Positions 40,517 to 52,942 are shown, counted from the first letter of the stretch. The stretch: DNA of 64,000 bases from Shinisaurus crocodilurus (GCA_021292165.1 CM037876.1:284244521-284308520), one strand, 5' to 3'. Notes: a model not told the origin generated them from the letters alone. Numbers and translations: made by a program.

Positions 40517-40652
40517 CAGCCTTCCCCAAGCTGGTGCCCTCCAGATGTGTTGGACTGCAACTCCCATCATTCCCAGACAGCAGAGCCAATGGTCAGGAAT
40601 GCTGGAAGTTGTGGTCCAAAACATCTGGAGGTCACCAGATTGGGGAAGGCTG
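40517..40652. mobile_element. Palindromic element, CCAGATGTTTTGGAC family, complete
   Basis: CAGCCTTCCCCAAGCTGGTG at the left pairs with CACCAGATTGGGGAAGGCTG at the right. Inner GGACTGCAACTCCCATCATT pairs with AATGCTGGAAGTTGTGGTCC. Confidence 0.85.
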
Positions 40653-40860
40653 GCACATCCCTTTGTGCTCCCTGAGATCTCAGAGCAAGGGACAGTAGGC
40701 TGTACCAAAGAAGTTCCCTTCTTCTGAACTATATTCTCCACTGTCTGTGTCAAAATCTGCCAGTTCCAAGTGAGTGACTTTAGGGAAGGTGGAAGGTGCA
40801 AATGGGGAGTGCATTTCTGCACATATTTTTTTCTTCTGCTGTGAAGAAAACAACATAGAA

Positions 40861-43740
40861 TGCATTGCAGTTGCAGTAGTCTAGTTTAGAGATTACCAGA
40901 GCATAGATTACTGATACCAAGCTATCCCTGTCCAGATAGGGGTGTAGCTGGGCCACTAGTCAGAGCTAGTAGAAGGGACTCCATGCCACTGAGGCGACCT
41001 GAGCCTCAAGTGACAAAATTGGCTCAAGGAGTGCAACCCCATCCAGAACAGATTGAACACCCTCGATCCTGTCAGAGGAAAAACCCACTAACAGCATCTC
41101 AGTCTTGTCTGGATTGACCTTCAGTTTGTTAATCCTCATCCAGTCCATGGTTACAGACAGGCATTGGTTTAACACATCCACAACCTCACCTGCTGAAGAT
41201 GAAAAGGAGAGATAGAGCTGCCTGTCATCAGCATACTGATGGCAATGCACTCCAAAACTCTGGATGACCCCACTCAGCGGTTTCATGTAGATGTTGAATA
41301 GCATGGGGGATAAGACCAACCCCTGAGGAGCTCCATACTGGAGAGTCCATGGGGCCAAGTAGTATTCCCCAAGCACCACCTTCTGGCCATCCAAGTAGGA
41401 GCAACACCACTGCAATGCAGTACTCCGCACTCCCAACTCAGACAGCTGCCCCAGAAGGATACCATGGTCGATGGTATCGAAAGTCGCCAAGAGATCCAGG
41501 AGTATCAACAGGGCCACACTCCCCCTGTCTCTCTCCCAACATAGGTCATCATACAGGGTGACCAAAGCTGTTTCCATGCCAAAACCAGGCCTGAATCCTG
41601 ACTGATATGGATCCAGATAATCAGTCTCATCCAAGATTTCCTAGAGATGATTGGCCACTACCTGCTCAAGGACCTTGCCCAGGAAAGGAACATTCACCAC
41701 TGACCTAAAATTGTTAAGATCTTCTGGGTCCAGAGAAGGTTTCCTCAAGAGTGGCCTCACCACTGCTTCTTTCAGGTGGCATGGGACCACTCCCTTTCAC
41801 AAGGGAGGCATCGATCACCTCCCTGGTCCAGCTAGCTGTTCTCTCTCTGCCAGTTTTTCTAAGCCAAGAGGGGCAAGGATCCAGTATGGATGTGGTTGCA
41901 TGAACCTGTCCAAGCACCTTGTCAACATCCTTGAGCTGTACCAACAGAAACTCATCCAAGAAAACTTGACCTGTGCTGTGCTCTGGGAATCTTCCTGATT
42001 CAACTACTTTAACATTGGAACCCAAGTCCCAATGGATGCAAGAGATTCTTTTCCTGGAGCTGCCTAGCAAATATATTGCAGTGGGGCTCAGACAGGTCCA
42101 GGATGTCCTTGGGGCCAGCATATAATAGGCCCCAGACAACCCTATAAAGCTCTGCTGGGCAGTGAATTGAAGAAGACTGAATAGAGGCAGTGAGATGTTG
42201 TTTCTTTGCCGCCCTCACTGCCCCTAAATATACCTGACATACCAGGGCTAAATTGCATCCACTAGGAGTTTTTCTTCGTCTGCACTCAAGCCTTCTCCTG
42301 TTTTGTTTCATCGCTTTCAGCCTGGAGCCATATGAGCTATACTACAGAGAGGGCGCTCAGGAGTGATCGTGTCAACTGCCTGGATCATCCCTGTATTCCA
42401 GAGATCAACCAGGGATTTGACAGGAACACCAGCCATATCAGCTAGAAACCCCCCAAGGGCACCCTGGAAGCCATCCAGATCCATTACCCTCTGGGGGTGG
42501 ACCATCTTAATAGGTCCCCCACCCTTGCAGAGGGGAAAAGTCACCTTTAGTCTAAATCTCAGCAGGCAGTGATCTGACCATGACAAAGGGACCGATTCAA
42601 AGTACCCCACCTTCAGATCACTATCCCCATGCCTGGCTGAAAAAAAAACCCCAGATCTAGAGTGTGCCCTGCTACATGCGTTGGGCTGATGACATGTTGA
42701 GACAGTCCCATGGTCTTCATGGAGTCCATGAAATCCTGAGCCACCCCAGATGAGGTGCCCTCGGCATAGATGTTAATGTCCCCCAGGCCCAACAGCCTGG
42801 GGGACCTCAGTATCACAACCGAGACCACCTCCATCAGCTCAGCCAGGGAGTCTGTGGAGCAGCGGGGTTGGCGGTACACCAACAGAATCCCTAATTGGTC
42901 CCACTGGCCAAACACAAGATGCCAACACTCCAGACCAGTAGCCAGATGGACAGGGCTAGCCTGGACACACAGAGAGAATTCCTATAGACCATGGGGAAAA
43001 AAACCCCTCCCCGGCCCTCAAGTTTACCCTGCTGCTGGACCAAGTGCCCCGATGGGTATAACTGGGCGGAGACTAACTCCTCCCTGTTCACCCTCCCGGG
43101 TCTTGGTAATGCAGGCCAAATCGCCCACCTCATCCACTGTTAGATCATGGATGAGGGAGGTCTTGTTTTGGACCCATCTGGCATTTAGAAGCAGCATCCG
43201 GAGAAGCTGATAGGGCAACCACCAAACCCGCGGGTGCGAGGAAGACCAGAACACGGCACAGCCATTAAGTGTCATTAACCCCTTACCTGGCTAGCCCTCC
43301 TCCCAACGCCATATCTTCCCCTACTTGTCACTACACTGATTGGGCCCCCCACTAGACCCCATATATTCCCTCCAAGGCACATCCTCAGGCCCTAGGAAGG
43401 GGAAAAACAATCCTCCCCACCAAGGGCTCTGACCAAACCAAATAGACAAAATAAATGTTAGGGGTGGCCCTTTCATCCCCCCAAAGGTGCAACCACCTTT
43501 GGCATCATCCCCTTCAGGATGCAGGCCAGCAGATAAAGGCTTCCCCTGGAGAGAACACAGCTGGCACATATTTCCGGTTCTTGGCTGTCGCACCTTCACA
43601 AAGAAAGCAGTGCCCCAGTCCAGCAAAAAACAACCAGGAGGTGAGAATTGGCTCGGTAGGTGGTAAGTTTCCAGCTTACCTTCCTCCCTGGAGGGCATCC
43701 CAGCTGTTGGCTGGGTTTTGCAGATTTTTAATACCACAAG
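40861..43740 (-). mobile_element. L2-like (CR1/L2/Jockey group) LINE, long but decayed copy
   Basis: Read on the minus strand from about 43740. There is a possible 5' UTR, then endonuclease pieces (LLNARWVQNKTSLIHDL at 43024-43275, GDINIYAEGTSSG at 42613-42915, SDHCLLRFRL at 42317-42610). Next come reverse transcriptase pieces, ending with the best preserved block at 40966-41634: YQSGFRPGFGMETALVTL, FDTIDHGILL, GAPQGLVLSPMLFNIYM, HQYADDRQLYLSF and WMRINKLKVNPDKTEMLLVG. Pieces lie in different frames. The RT fingers segment is poorly kept and the 3' UTR ends near 40861 in GCATTGCAGTTGCAGTAGTC. Confidence 0.85.
40966..41634 (-). pseudogene. LINE reverse transcriptase fragment with YADD
   Basis: A 222-residue open frame inside the LINE above. 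It carries the RT palm motifs: FDTIDH (motif A region), GAPQGLVLSP (motif B region), YADD (motif C) and NPDKTE (motif D region). The first catalytic Asp of motif A is part of LLDLLATFDTID. The frame opens late (MDETDYLDPYQSGF) and lacks the fingers domain and the whole endonuclease, so it cannot be a complete enzyme. Confidence 0.85.
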
Positions 43741-43910
43741 TCATCATGTGGTATTTTCTTATCATATCAGAAGCCAAGGCTAAATTATGGTAGGTATGAG
43801 TGAACTGTGGAGAAGCAGGAGGAAGGGCAGGGTACCAGAGAAGAAAGCAGCATCCTCTGCTGGGACTGAGTAGAGGCAACATGGAATTTTGCTGAACATT
43901 GGCCAATTCA

Positions 43911-44083
43911 CATAGATTCATAGATCATAGAGTTGGAAGGGGCCTACAAGGCCATCGAGTCCAACCCCCTGCTCAATGCAGGAAACTAGAGGAGGGGTCC
44001 CCCATCCAAGTAATCACCAGGCCTGACCCTGCTTAGCTTTCCACACTCAGACAAGCTGAGCCAGCGTGAGCCACAGGCCTGTA
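43911..44083 (-). mobile_element. 5S-rRNA-derived SINE with CR1-like tail (copy 2)
   Basis: Same structure as copy 1: antisense AGTTGGAAGGGGCCTACAAG tail, GAGGGGTCCCCCATCCAAGT, GGCCTGACCCTGCTTAGCTT and AGCCAGCGTGAGCCACAGGC head. Confidence 0.85.
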
Positions 44084-45670
44084 TGAAAATATACTGTTTT
44101 GTGGCACTGTCTGAGAAGTGCAGAGGAGGTTGTCAAGATCAGGGCAAATTCACATGACCAAAATGACAGGTAGATAATATGAGCTGAGTGGATCTCCATA
44201 AGATGTGCCAAACAGGGTTTATGTCAAAGGCAGGCTTGGTTGGGCACTTGCTGAGGGCCCACACCCCAGCAGAGGCACTCTGGCAAGAGACCCCTGGAGT
44301 TGCTCCTCCTCTTCACCATGGCAACCTGCTTGATCACCTGCCTCTCACTCTGGTCTGGACAACAGAGGTGGTGAGAAGGAGAAGCGGCAGATGCCACTGC
44401 CTACTTGCTCACTGATTCTCTGACTGTCAAGCAAGCAAGTAGTAGTAGCAATGATTTCATAGATCATAGAGTTGGATGAGAAAGAGGACGGGGAGTAATA
44501 GCAGCTGGTGACCATGGCGGTGAGAAAGTAAACTCACTGAGGGAGGGGACCCATTGAGGATTTCTTGCCCAAGGGCTGTCAAGAACCTGGAGCTTGCACT
44601 GGTGCCAAAGCCGTTCTGTGAGAAGCTGGCAACTTGATCACTGTTTACTCTGGTCCAATTCAATCCAGTTTGGGCAACTTTGTGGGGCTGCTGGAATTGT
44701 GGTCGCTGGCAAAGACTTGGCAACATTTCTCAGGGAAGGGGATTCTGTGCAAGTTTATGTCATCATCACCAAGTTCCCCATAAAGTGAAATTTGAAATTA
44801 ACTCGGTGGCTCCTCCATGAGGTGAACTATCTGAAGGAATTCTGACAGAAGCCAAAAAAGACTTTGGATAAGATTAGCAGTATTTCACAGAGTTCCCCCC
44901 CTTCTTTTCTTACTTTGCACATCGCTAATTGTGGCTCAGGGCGGCCACCGGGTAAAAAAAACCAATTTTCAGCACACAAATTTGATTGTAGGAATTGGCC
45001 CCTAGTTAGAGGTCTCCTCCCCACCCACTCCCAGCAATAAGTGTGTGGGCTGAGATAGGCATATTTTGTTATGGAGGGTTTATAAAAGGAAGAAAAGTGG
45101 GGGAAATCCGTATGGCAGAATAGAAAGCCAACCACAATGTTTGGAATCAGGATATCAAGTTACAGGCATTACATCTTTAGAACAAACTGTCACTGCCTGA
45201 TCAGCCATCCTGATGGCAAGACAGCGTTGCCTAGCAACTACTGAGTGCCGATTAACCTTTTGTGAGCACCATACAAGCACTTGACTTCACTGACTTTGGG
45301 AAATGCTGTGTTGGCCACAACTGAGTGGCCAGCGTGTGTAGACTAGACCCCTTCAACTCTGTTTTTCATCTTGGAATAGGGAACAGTGTTCTTTCACCAC
45401 GGGGACACCACACGGCTTTCCAGATGAACCAGGGGTAGAAGGATTATGCAATAAATGCACAATTGTTACCGATTTATTGTAAATTGGATTGTCACCTTAT
45501 CAAAGGAATCTTATAGAGCAACCCTCCGCATGCTTACCCAGAAGTAGGTCCCACTGCCTTCAGTGTGGCTTACTCCCGGGTAAGTGTGCACAGGATTGTA
45601 TCCTTAAGCTGTAGTCCTATACCCACGTACCTGAGGTAAACTCCATTGAACTTAATGGGACTTACATCTG
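44084..45670. other. Intergenic stretch without recognisable gene
   Basis: Low-repeat except a diverged palindromic element near 45510-45680 (GTGTGGCTTACTCCCGGGTA, ACTTAATGGGACTTACATC). A perfect X-box-like GTTGCCTAGCAAC lies at 45226-45238. No supported exon. Confidence 0.5.
45226..45238 (-). promoter_or_regulatory. RFX X-box-like motif GTTGCCTAGCAAC
   Basis: A 13-bp imperfect palindrome matching the RFX-family X-box pattern GTTNCC-AT/TA-GNAAC. Its exact reverse complement recurs at 55662-55674 with different flanks. Confidence 0.45.
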
Positions 45671-45727
45671 ACTAGATATGCATATGTATGTTTAGACAGA
45701 AAAAAGTCCTACAACTCCCAGCATCCC
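45671..45727. repeat. GGGC-type MITE, one arm
   Basis: TATGTTTAGACAGAAAAAAG, TCCTACAACTCCCAGCATCC. Confidence 0.65.
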
Positions 45728-46120
45728 TCCAGCCAGCCATTGTATTGTATTACAAACAATCACCCACAAAGCAAGAAGTCTACCTTGAATGGAGTAAAAC
45801 TGTGCCCCAAACTAAATGGTTTGCAGGTGTTTGTTTTTTTGTTTTAAACAAGGTATCATTTTAAACACAAGTACAGGTGTGGGTCAACTCATAGGAGGAT
45901 TCGTCTAGCAATACAGTAAGTTTCAGTTGCTTCGTAACGGCAATACAGGACCAGGACAATGTGGGCCATCTTTGCTGGTCCCAGGCACTCCATCCTCCTC
46001 CCTATCTGGATTTGGGTCTGAAAGACCAAGGAAAAGTCAACGCATAGAGTACGTTGTAAGCAAGTACAATTTGTGACATTGCAGAATATCATTAGCGATC
46101 ATGGGGCATATCAGCCTTAC

Positions 46121-46279
46121 CTTCCAATTTCCGGCCACTGTGGAGCTTGAGCCAACATGAGATAGTCTTAACTCTGATCCTAAACGGCAGGGGTTTTGAT
46201 CACTGAATGCATAAAGAGCCTTGACGTGTAATTCATCAGGAATTCCCTTGTGGATATCCAACGAACGTTTTAGTGCAGG
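46121..46279 (-). other. Exon-like segment, 159 nt, open in one frame
   Basis: On the minus strand the segment follows an acceptor-like GCAGTTTTCAG and precedes a strong donor-like GGAAG/GTAAGG. It is 159 nt, phase 0 at both ends, and translates without a stop (starts PALKRSLDIHKGIPDEL, ends SSSTVAGNWK). I recognise no family. Another acceptor-like CTTGGTCTTTCAG lies about 90 bases further on, and the frame stays open to a TGA near 45889. Could be a lineage-specific or lncRNA exon, or chance (an open 53-codon frame is not rare). Confidence 0.25.
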
Positions 46280-46433
46280 CTGAAAACTGCATAAACTCCA
46301 CTGAAGGCAGTGGTGCTATACAAAAGATACCAGCCAAGTATTCTTCAATGTGACATTTTTGTGTTATTAAACATTTAGCAATCTTCTGTACTGATAGCAC
46401 ATGGATCATTTCATTTTCTAATTGCTTCATAAA

Positions 46434-47500
46434 CCTTTCCCTCTCTTTCAGCAGAGAACAGCTTACTGGAGCACCAGTACATGCCAGAAATGTAAATAAA
46501 TTATACAGAGTTGAATTACCTTCATAAACATAGTTTTAACACCACACAGGGAAAAGGGAACTGATGAAGTTACCATTGTGTAACTGGGCCGAATGTCCTT
46601 AAGTACACTCTGTGCAGATCTTCTTCTCTTTTCAGTAGGTTGAGATTCTTCATAAGCTTATGAAAATTAGTGGGACGTGTGATCTCTCAGGTATCACCAA
46701 GTCAAGCCAAAATGGCAGGAAATGGTCAAAATCGTGGGAACATACCTAGCCTGGAGTAACTGCTCCTAATTCAAGGCATGGATAGATGTAGCTGGAGAGG
46801 TAGTGCTGCTGCCTGGGCCCAAAGGGTTGAGTGACAGACTGACCAATCAATCATAGCTGAGTTAAAATGACTGCTCCTCCTCCTTCATTTCATACCATTT
46901 TCATCCAAGAGTTTTAGTAGCATGCATGGGGTTTTACCATTGTGTCCACACCACAACCCTGTGAGGTAGGTTAGGCTGAGACATAGGCTTAATTCTCAGT
47001 GAAGTGGTAAACCTGTGTCTGGGCTGCATGACTTCACACTGACGTGGGAGCTCATACAATGCCATTCCATCAGGCTGCAGCAGACGGTGATGGAAGGCCA
47101 TCACCTCTGCTGAACAACCAGCTCCATTGGGCTCCTCTGTCCCACAGCTGTTACCTGGCAGCAACCATTCCATCAGGCTGCAGCAGAGGGTGATGGAAGG
47201 CAGGGCCATTCCATCACCTCTGCAGAAAGACCAGCTTTACCAGACTCCTCCTCTCCCTGAACTTTTTCCTTTTAGCTAGTTATTATAAGAGCTAATATTA
47301 ATTTCAAGAATTGGTGCTGAGTTTGCTTTCCCCCCTCTTCCTGCTCCATTCTGTTTTCCTTTTATGTCATGTCTTTTAGATTGGAAGCCAGCTAGCAGGG
47401 ACTGTCTTGTTTTATTGATTGCATGTAAGCTGCTCTGGGAGACTTTTCTTCTGAAGAGTGGGTTAAAAATGCTTTAAACCAACCAACCAACCAATAATGC
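46434..47500. other. Intergenic stretch without recognisable gene
   Basis: Has a SINE-like remnant (ACAACCCTGTGAGGTAGGTT at 46960) and a direct duplication containing CCATTCCATCAGGCTGCAGC (47063 and 47166). No supported exon. Confidence 0.5.
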
Positions 47501-47513
47501 TCCTCCATATATA

Positions 47514-47681
47514 CAGTATTTTTCCATGTATAAGACTATACTTTTTCCTAAAATTGTTAGACTAAAAATTGAGGGTCGTCTTATACACGGAAGTAAGCCA
47601 AGGAGAGAACCGCGCGGTTGCGAAACTGCCCAGTGGGGGGCGTCTTATACATGGGGGCGTCTTATAGACGGAAAAATACGG
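47514..47681. mobile_element. Tc1/mariner-type MITE, 168 bp, TA target
   Basis: Ends CAGTATTTTTCCATGTATAAG and CTTATAGACGGAAAAATACGG are inverted repeats with few mismatches. TA at 47512-47513 and 47682-47683. GTCTTATAC recurs inside. Confidence 0.82.
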
Positions 47682-47696
47682 TAAATATCCCGCTAC

Positions 47697-48022
47697 ACAA
47701 GGGGGGCAGAAACTCAGGCCTGTGGGCCAAACCTGGCCCTCCAGAGGTCCCAATCTGGCCCTCTGGAATTCCCCAGAAGGCCATGACCCTCCCCCTGGCC
47801 CGCTTCCCCACAACCACCTATTGTTTGGTGTTTTCCCTGCATTCTAGAAGTTTAGTTACTGGCAGGAAGAGCTGTAAGCTAAAATATGCTTGTATTTTTG
47901 GTATTTTGATCCCACCCCTTTTGCCTTTGGCCCTGCCCACCACTGGAATGTGGCCCCCGAGAGCTTCTCTGAAATGGAATTCGGTCCTCGGGCTGAAAGA
48001 GGTTCTGCACCCCTCCTCTGCA
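47697..48022. mobile_element. Nonautonomous hAT-like element
   Basis: Starts GGGGGGCAGAAACTCAGGCC and ends AAGAGGTTCTGCACCCCT; the ends are complementary. It shares inner text with 20985-21350 and 27735-27900. Confidence 0.65.
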
Positions 48023-48779
48023 CAGAAAACTAGATGCCAGGGAGAAGGGTTCTGGACTAGACTTTTCCATTAAATGCTGTATTTTTTAAAATGGAAGAAA
48101 ATTTAGTCACATGGACCCTTCCTTGCAGTTTGAAGTGGTACAGCCCAGACACAGGTTTGTCACTTCATTGACTGTTAAGCCACCTTGACTGGCCCGAGAT
48201 CACCCTGTAGGCTTCATGGGTACTTGAAACTGGATCTGCTACCTATCACACTGGACTAGCTAATCTATGGATTCAATAAGTAATGGTTCATTTGTTATTT
48301 CCATTTGCAAAACGGGAATAACTGGCAATAATGGGTTTGATATGAACACAAAGTGACTTTTGGAGAAGAGAAGCTGTTCAGATGTGGGTCTCCAGCAACC
48401 ACACAGATTACCCTCATGTCAATGGATGATCGAGATGTGGATCAGCTAGCATACCCTTCAAGTGTCCCTACTTCTAAGGAACCATCACTGTTTTCTGGTA
48501 CTTCTCCCTGCCTAATTTGCCTTTAGGGGAGACTTTTGGGATGCCTTTGTAAAAAAACATGCATGAGAGTACACCACCTTCCCTTTCACACACACAACAC
48601 TGGCATGTGGTCCCCCGACTCACTGCCCATTGCTGCATGTGGCCCTCAGGGGCAAACAGTTTGCCTACCCCTGGCCTAGAGGGCCAACACAAAGCCATAC
48701 TTTTATAAATAGAAAGGAAGAAAGTTAGCTAGTTTGTGGCCAGTTTACAAACACATCCTTCTCCAGAAGCCAGTGGAGG

Positions 48780-48925
48780 TCAGGCAATTTTAGAGTAAAC
48801 TAATAGTGTATGCATCTCCAAAAAAGAAGAAAAAAAGGAGGGAATGCATAATCAAAGAAGAGAACATAAATGGGTGTTGCATGTCCTCTTTTTTGACAAT
48901 TCACAAGTGGCCACCCTACTTCTAA
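48780..48925. repeat. Repeat of the CCTCTATTTGAAGG family, partial
   Basis: Contains GCATGTCCTCTTTTTTGAC and AAGTGGCCACCCTA, the right end seen in the fuller copies at 57180-57520 and 62231-62601. Confidence 0.6.
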
Positions 48926-48929
48926 GAGA

Positions 48930-51070
48930 GGGGTGGTGCCTGTTGTAGTCAACGCTGTAAAATATCCATTGGATAATTAAACAAAGTGCCGTCTTCAGTT
49001 CGGCCTGTGTCTGTTTGGTTGCTCAGTGGACAGTTGCCACTCAGATTGGACAACGACTGCTGCGCCACAGAGCTTGTTTCAGAGGCTGCTTTGGCTAATT
49101 AGAATTGTTTCAAATGTAACTCCAAGTGCCACTTCTGCAGGCAAATTGAGGCAGCGGCTCGAAGGAAACTTCGAGGTTGCTATGGATACCGTACATAATT
49201 TAAAAAACAAAACCCCACAGTTTAATACCTTATAATGCTTAAGAAAAAAACAAACCCCAAACTATGCCAAATATTTACTTGTTTATTTTAAAGATTCTCC
49301 TGTACTGTAATGGGGAAGTTAGCCAATTTGCTGAAGATGCATTGGATGCAGGGACAGAAATAAATCACTGTGTTCAGTTGTGCAGGAAGCCAGAATTAGT
49401 CTCCGGGGCTTAAATTAAGCACCAAGCAAATATTTAAAATGCAAAAGAGCAGATCCACAGGCATGCGAGCCAGCTGCAGAAAGGGAGAAACACTTTCCTG
49501 GGTACAGATAAGAAAAGAAAGGAGGATTACAGCAGGCAGTCCAGGGTTACCATGGGGGGGGGGAGCCATTCAGGACAAATCTTGACCTTTGTAGAGCTGT
49601 GAGGACACTGTGAGCTGTGAGCTGTGAGGATATGCACTGTGGGATATCCTGGTTACATTTTCGATGACCTCAATTCATGTAGATGACCAAATGTTTGCCC
49701 TACCTGGTTGACTCCCATTTCTGAGGGTGTCTCTCTCTGCACAGTTAGTGCACAATAAGTGCACAGTCTTCAGGCCTCTCAAGATTGTGCTTCTGTTGCA
49801 GAGATATCACAGACATCTCCCTGGTGTTCAGACCTTCTCTTCTCTTCCTGCATCTGCCCTCATTGCAATATGCTGGCTATCCCTAGGGTGCCCCTTGGCT
49901 TCTTCTTTTCTAAAGCAGCCTTTAAAAAAAACCCAGCACAACATTTGTGTCTCTGCCATAATTGTGCTGTTGCTCACTCCAGAGATGCTGGCATGGCACA
50001 ATTACAGATAAAAAATAAGTCAAGAAGGGATGGATGGATTGACAACCAGATGGATACACACAGAGAGAGAGATACAAATGTACACGGTTTTGTTTTGTTT
50101 TAATTTTTAAAAATCAGTATTATTAATACAATAACCTAACAATACCATATAACAGCTTCCACAAATAATAAATGTTGGCCCACAAAGAGCAAATGTCCAA
50201 TGTTATTTAGCTGAGAAAATAAATGTGTTATTTTCGGGGAGGTTTTGGCTCTAGCATGAGAGTACTCTCATCTAGAGATATGGTTTATTGGAAAGCGGAA
50301 AGCAGAAACAGAAAGCCTGCAAAAAAATGCTCCACCGCTTTGTAATGTCAGCCCTCATCCAGATATAGTTATATGGTTGGATGCAGGATCTGCCATCCAC
50401 GAGGAAGGTCCCTCCTCCTGATTTTTGGGGATCCCTCCCCACACCATAGCTCACCCCATTCAGCAGAGCCTCCTGTCTCTCTGTGTAGCATTTTCAAGGG
50501 GCTAATTGTGTGCTCCCCCACCAACCATGCTGCATGGCCCACATTGGATACCTCATATCTGAGCATGCATCACCATATAGAATTGCAACTGCATTCAGTC
50601 TGGGCACACAGTTCCCAGTCCAGCAAGGAAATCTGCACATGGAAGCTGCTTTTGTGAATGTTTCTTGCTCTTGCTTGCTGGATCAGAGAGATCTTGGTCA
50701 GTTTTAAAAATGTATGTTTGGAGGTTTTATTCTGCCCATCTTAAAATAGGATTGTGGGAGAACAGTACATCTATCCCTTTGCAGCAAGGCTGCAAAGCTA
50801 CATCATCCATCACAACCTCTACATGTCAAAGCACTCGCACAGCTAGTTCAGTGCACCCAAGTCCCTGAAACTGTGGCTTAACAAATGGTTTTGGTCCACT
50901 GTTGAGTATACAGTGAACTGAATTACGTACATACCCCAAAATAGCAAGCAAAAAATAATAATGTTAAATAAGCAAAACATTTTGACTGGAGAGTTTCGGG
51001 GAACTTCCAACCAGTGGACAAGAAGGCAGTGCCTACGAAGTAGCAGGGTCAGCACTAAGGGCACAGCCCA
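48930..51070. other. Low-repeat stretch, possible conserved noncoding DNA
   Basis: Few phrases match the repeat families here. 49060-49200 (with AATTAGAATTGTTTCAAATG and GGCAGCGGCTCGAAGG) looks non-repetitive. A G9 run is at 49553-49561. No convincing exon despite several short open frames. Confidence 0.4.
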
Positions 51071-51074
51071 GATT

Positions 51075-51385
51075 AGGGCAGCCACTTACGCATCACCAAC
51101 AAAGAGGACAAAAGAGGACACAGATCTGCACAACATTTACACATGCTTATGTATATGTATATATGCACGTTTAGAAATCATTATTGTAATTTAAATAGAA
51201 ATACAAGGCATCTCACAAAAGTGACCAGGTAACCTGTGTGCCTGTCAGTCTGATGACCAGGTGCTAACTGCTGATATGCAACTTAGTTCCTTTTTATCTT
51301 TAAACCTGACATGGACTGGTCAGCCCTTCAAATAGAGGATGCCTTCAAACAGAGGACTGTCCTCTATAAAGTAGGCCACCCTGGC
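51075..51385. repeat. Repeat of the CCTCTATTTGAAGG family, antisense copy
   Basis: AAAGAGGACAAAAGAGGACAC, TTTAAATAGAAATACAAGGC, CTTCAAATAGAGGATGCC and GTAGGCCACCCTGG. Confidence 0.75.
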
Positions 51386-51699
51386 CCAAATATATACAGC
51401 TAAATCCCTTCAACTATTTCCTCATTTCCCGTGTAGTACAACAATCATCAGGGGAAACTGCTGCTGAAAGCAGCCCAAGTCTTTTCTCAATATTGAATAA
51501 TTTTGCTCATTGGTCCATGAAACTTTCAGTTCATCTGAATTCCATGTTTATTTCAAGGAGACAACAAGCAACACATATGCCCACAATCCTAATTATTGTT
51601 TGACATATGATAGTTTATAATTTTGGAGAGCAGGTCAGGAAAAAAATCTTTTAAACATCTTTTATTAATTTATATACCTATTATATCACATAATTTATA

Positions 51700-51925
51700 T
51701 TTATTTATTTATTATATTTATATCCCACCTTTTTTCCTGAAAGGAACCCAAGGCGGCTTACAGGGTTCTCCTCCTCTCCACTTTATCCTCACAACAACCC
51801 TGTGAGGTAGGTTTAGGCAGAGACTGGCCCAAAGTCACCCAGGGAGCTTCGTGGCCAAGTGGGGACTAGAATCCAGATCTCCTGAGTCCCAGTCCAACAC
51901 TCTCACCACTACTCCACACTGGTGA
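51700..51925 (-). mobile_element. tRNA/CORE-type SINE, antisense
   Basis: TTTATATCCCACC, CTGAAAGGAACCCAAGGCGG, CTCACAACAACCCTGTGAGG, CACCCAGGGAGC, then the antisense head AGTCCCAGTCCAACACTCTC and CACTACTCCACACTGG. Confidence 0.85.
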
Positions 51926-51989
51926 TGCATGGTAAGAAGACAATTGAGAAGACAATTGCTATACATGAAATTCTAATTCCACCTGTAAC

Positions 51990-52810
51990 ACTGCAATCCT
52001 AAGGTCCCTGGGAGGGTGTCCCAGAGGCCATAAGATGTTTTGGATCTTACATTCTGAGGGCAGAGCGAGGTTTAAGCTTGAAGGGGAGATCCAATCTTGC
52101 AGACACACCCCAGCTCCAACATCATAAAGGGTGTGTGTTGTTCCATGAGCATGTTGGGGTTGGATCAGGAGAAGGTTTGGACCTGCAGGATCAGGGTTTT
52201 TTTTTTTTTTTTACTTTTACGATTCCCCTGCCATTGCTTGCAAAGCTCCAGGGGCCGTATGATTGAAGCCTTAAATACCTATAATCTAAGATTAATTCCT
52301 AGGTCTTTGTAAGATACAAACTACTAGAAACTCATGTTTAAAATAATCTTACGCACGGGCAGTGTCTAGAGGGCCTAGACAGTGTCTAGAGGGCCATAGG
52401 AGTGTTCAGATTCCCAGCTCTGAGGTGGGAAAACAGCTCTGACCTTGGAGCGGGGGATCTGTGCTTGGAGCACCACCACCCCCCGCAGCCAGTGAGGAAA
52501 GGACTGTGTCAGCTGTGTCTCCGAGGTCATAAGAGCAACCTCAGAGAAGGGGTTTAGGGGGCATTCTAGGGGGGGAGGGGGGAGACCACCACCGCCAAGA
52601 TATAAAGCGTCCTGAGAGCACCTCAGCCTCCTTCCCTCCTCCTCCAAGGCATCACAGTTAGAAGGCCAAAATTGGCTGTCTAGGTTTTTTGCAGAGCGGG
52701 AGGAGCACGGAGGCGACCTTCATCTCCACACTCCTCCTGCCCTGCATAGGATGCCCATAATCCTCTGAGTTTGAAGGGTTACAGGCAGCCTCATTGGATT
52801 GCGCCTTTAC
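51990..52810. mobile_element. GC-rich relative of the 39170-39585 element
   Basis: Right part CCTGCATAGGATGCCC, ATAATCCTCTGAGTTTGAAGG and TTGGATTGCGCCTTTA parallels the 39-kb element. The left end is ACTGCAATCCTAAGG. Diverged and longer; boundaries uncertain. Confidence 0.5.
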
Positions 52811-52830
52811 CATACAAAAATGGTCTATAC

Positions 52831-52942
52831 CAGCTTTCCCCAACATGGTGACCTCCAGAAGTGGTGCCATTTCCATGCTGGCTGGGAATGATGGGAGTTG
52901 TAGTCCAACATATCTGGAGGGCACCAGGCGGGAGAAGGATGC
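52831..52942. mobile_element. Palindromic element, CCAGATGTTTTGGAC family
   Basis: CAGCTTTCCCCAACATGGTG opposite GAGGGCACCAGGCGGGAGAAGG; inner GGGAGTTGTAGTCCAACA. Confidence 0.75.

Noticed and set aside
42770..43210. 146-codon + strand frame
   Set aside because: Shadow of the LINE endonuclease read on the minus strand.
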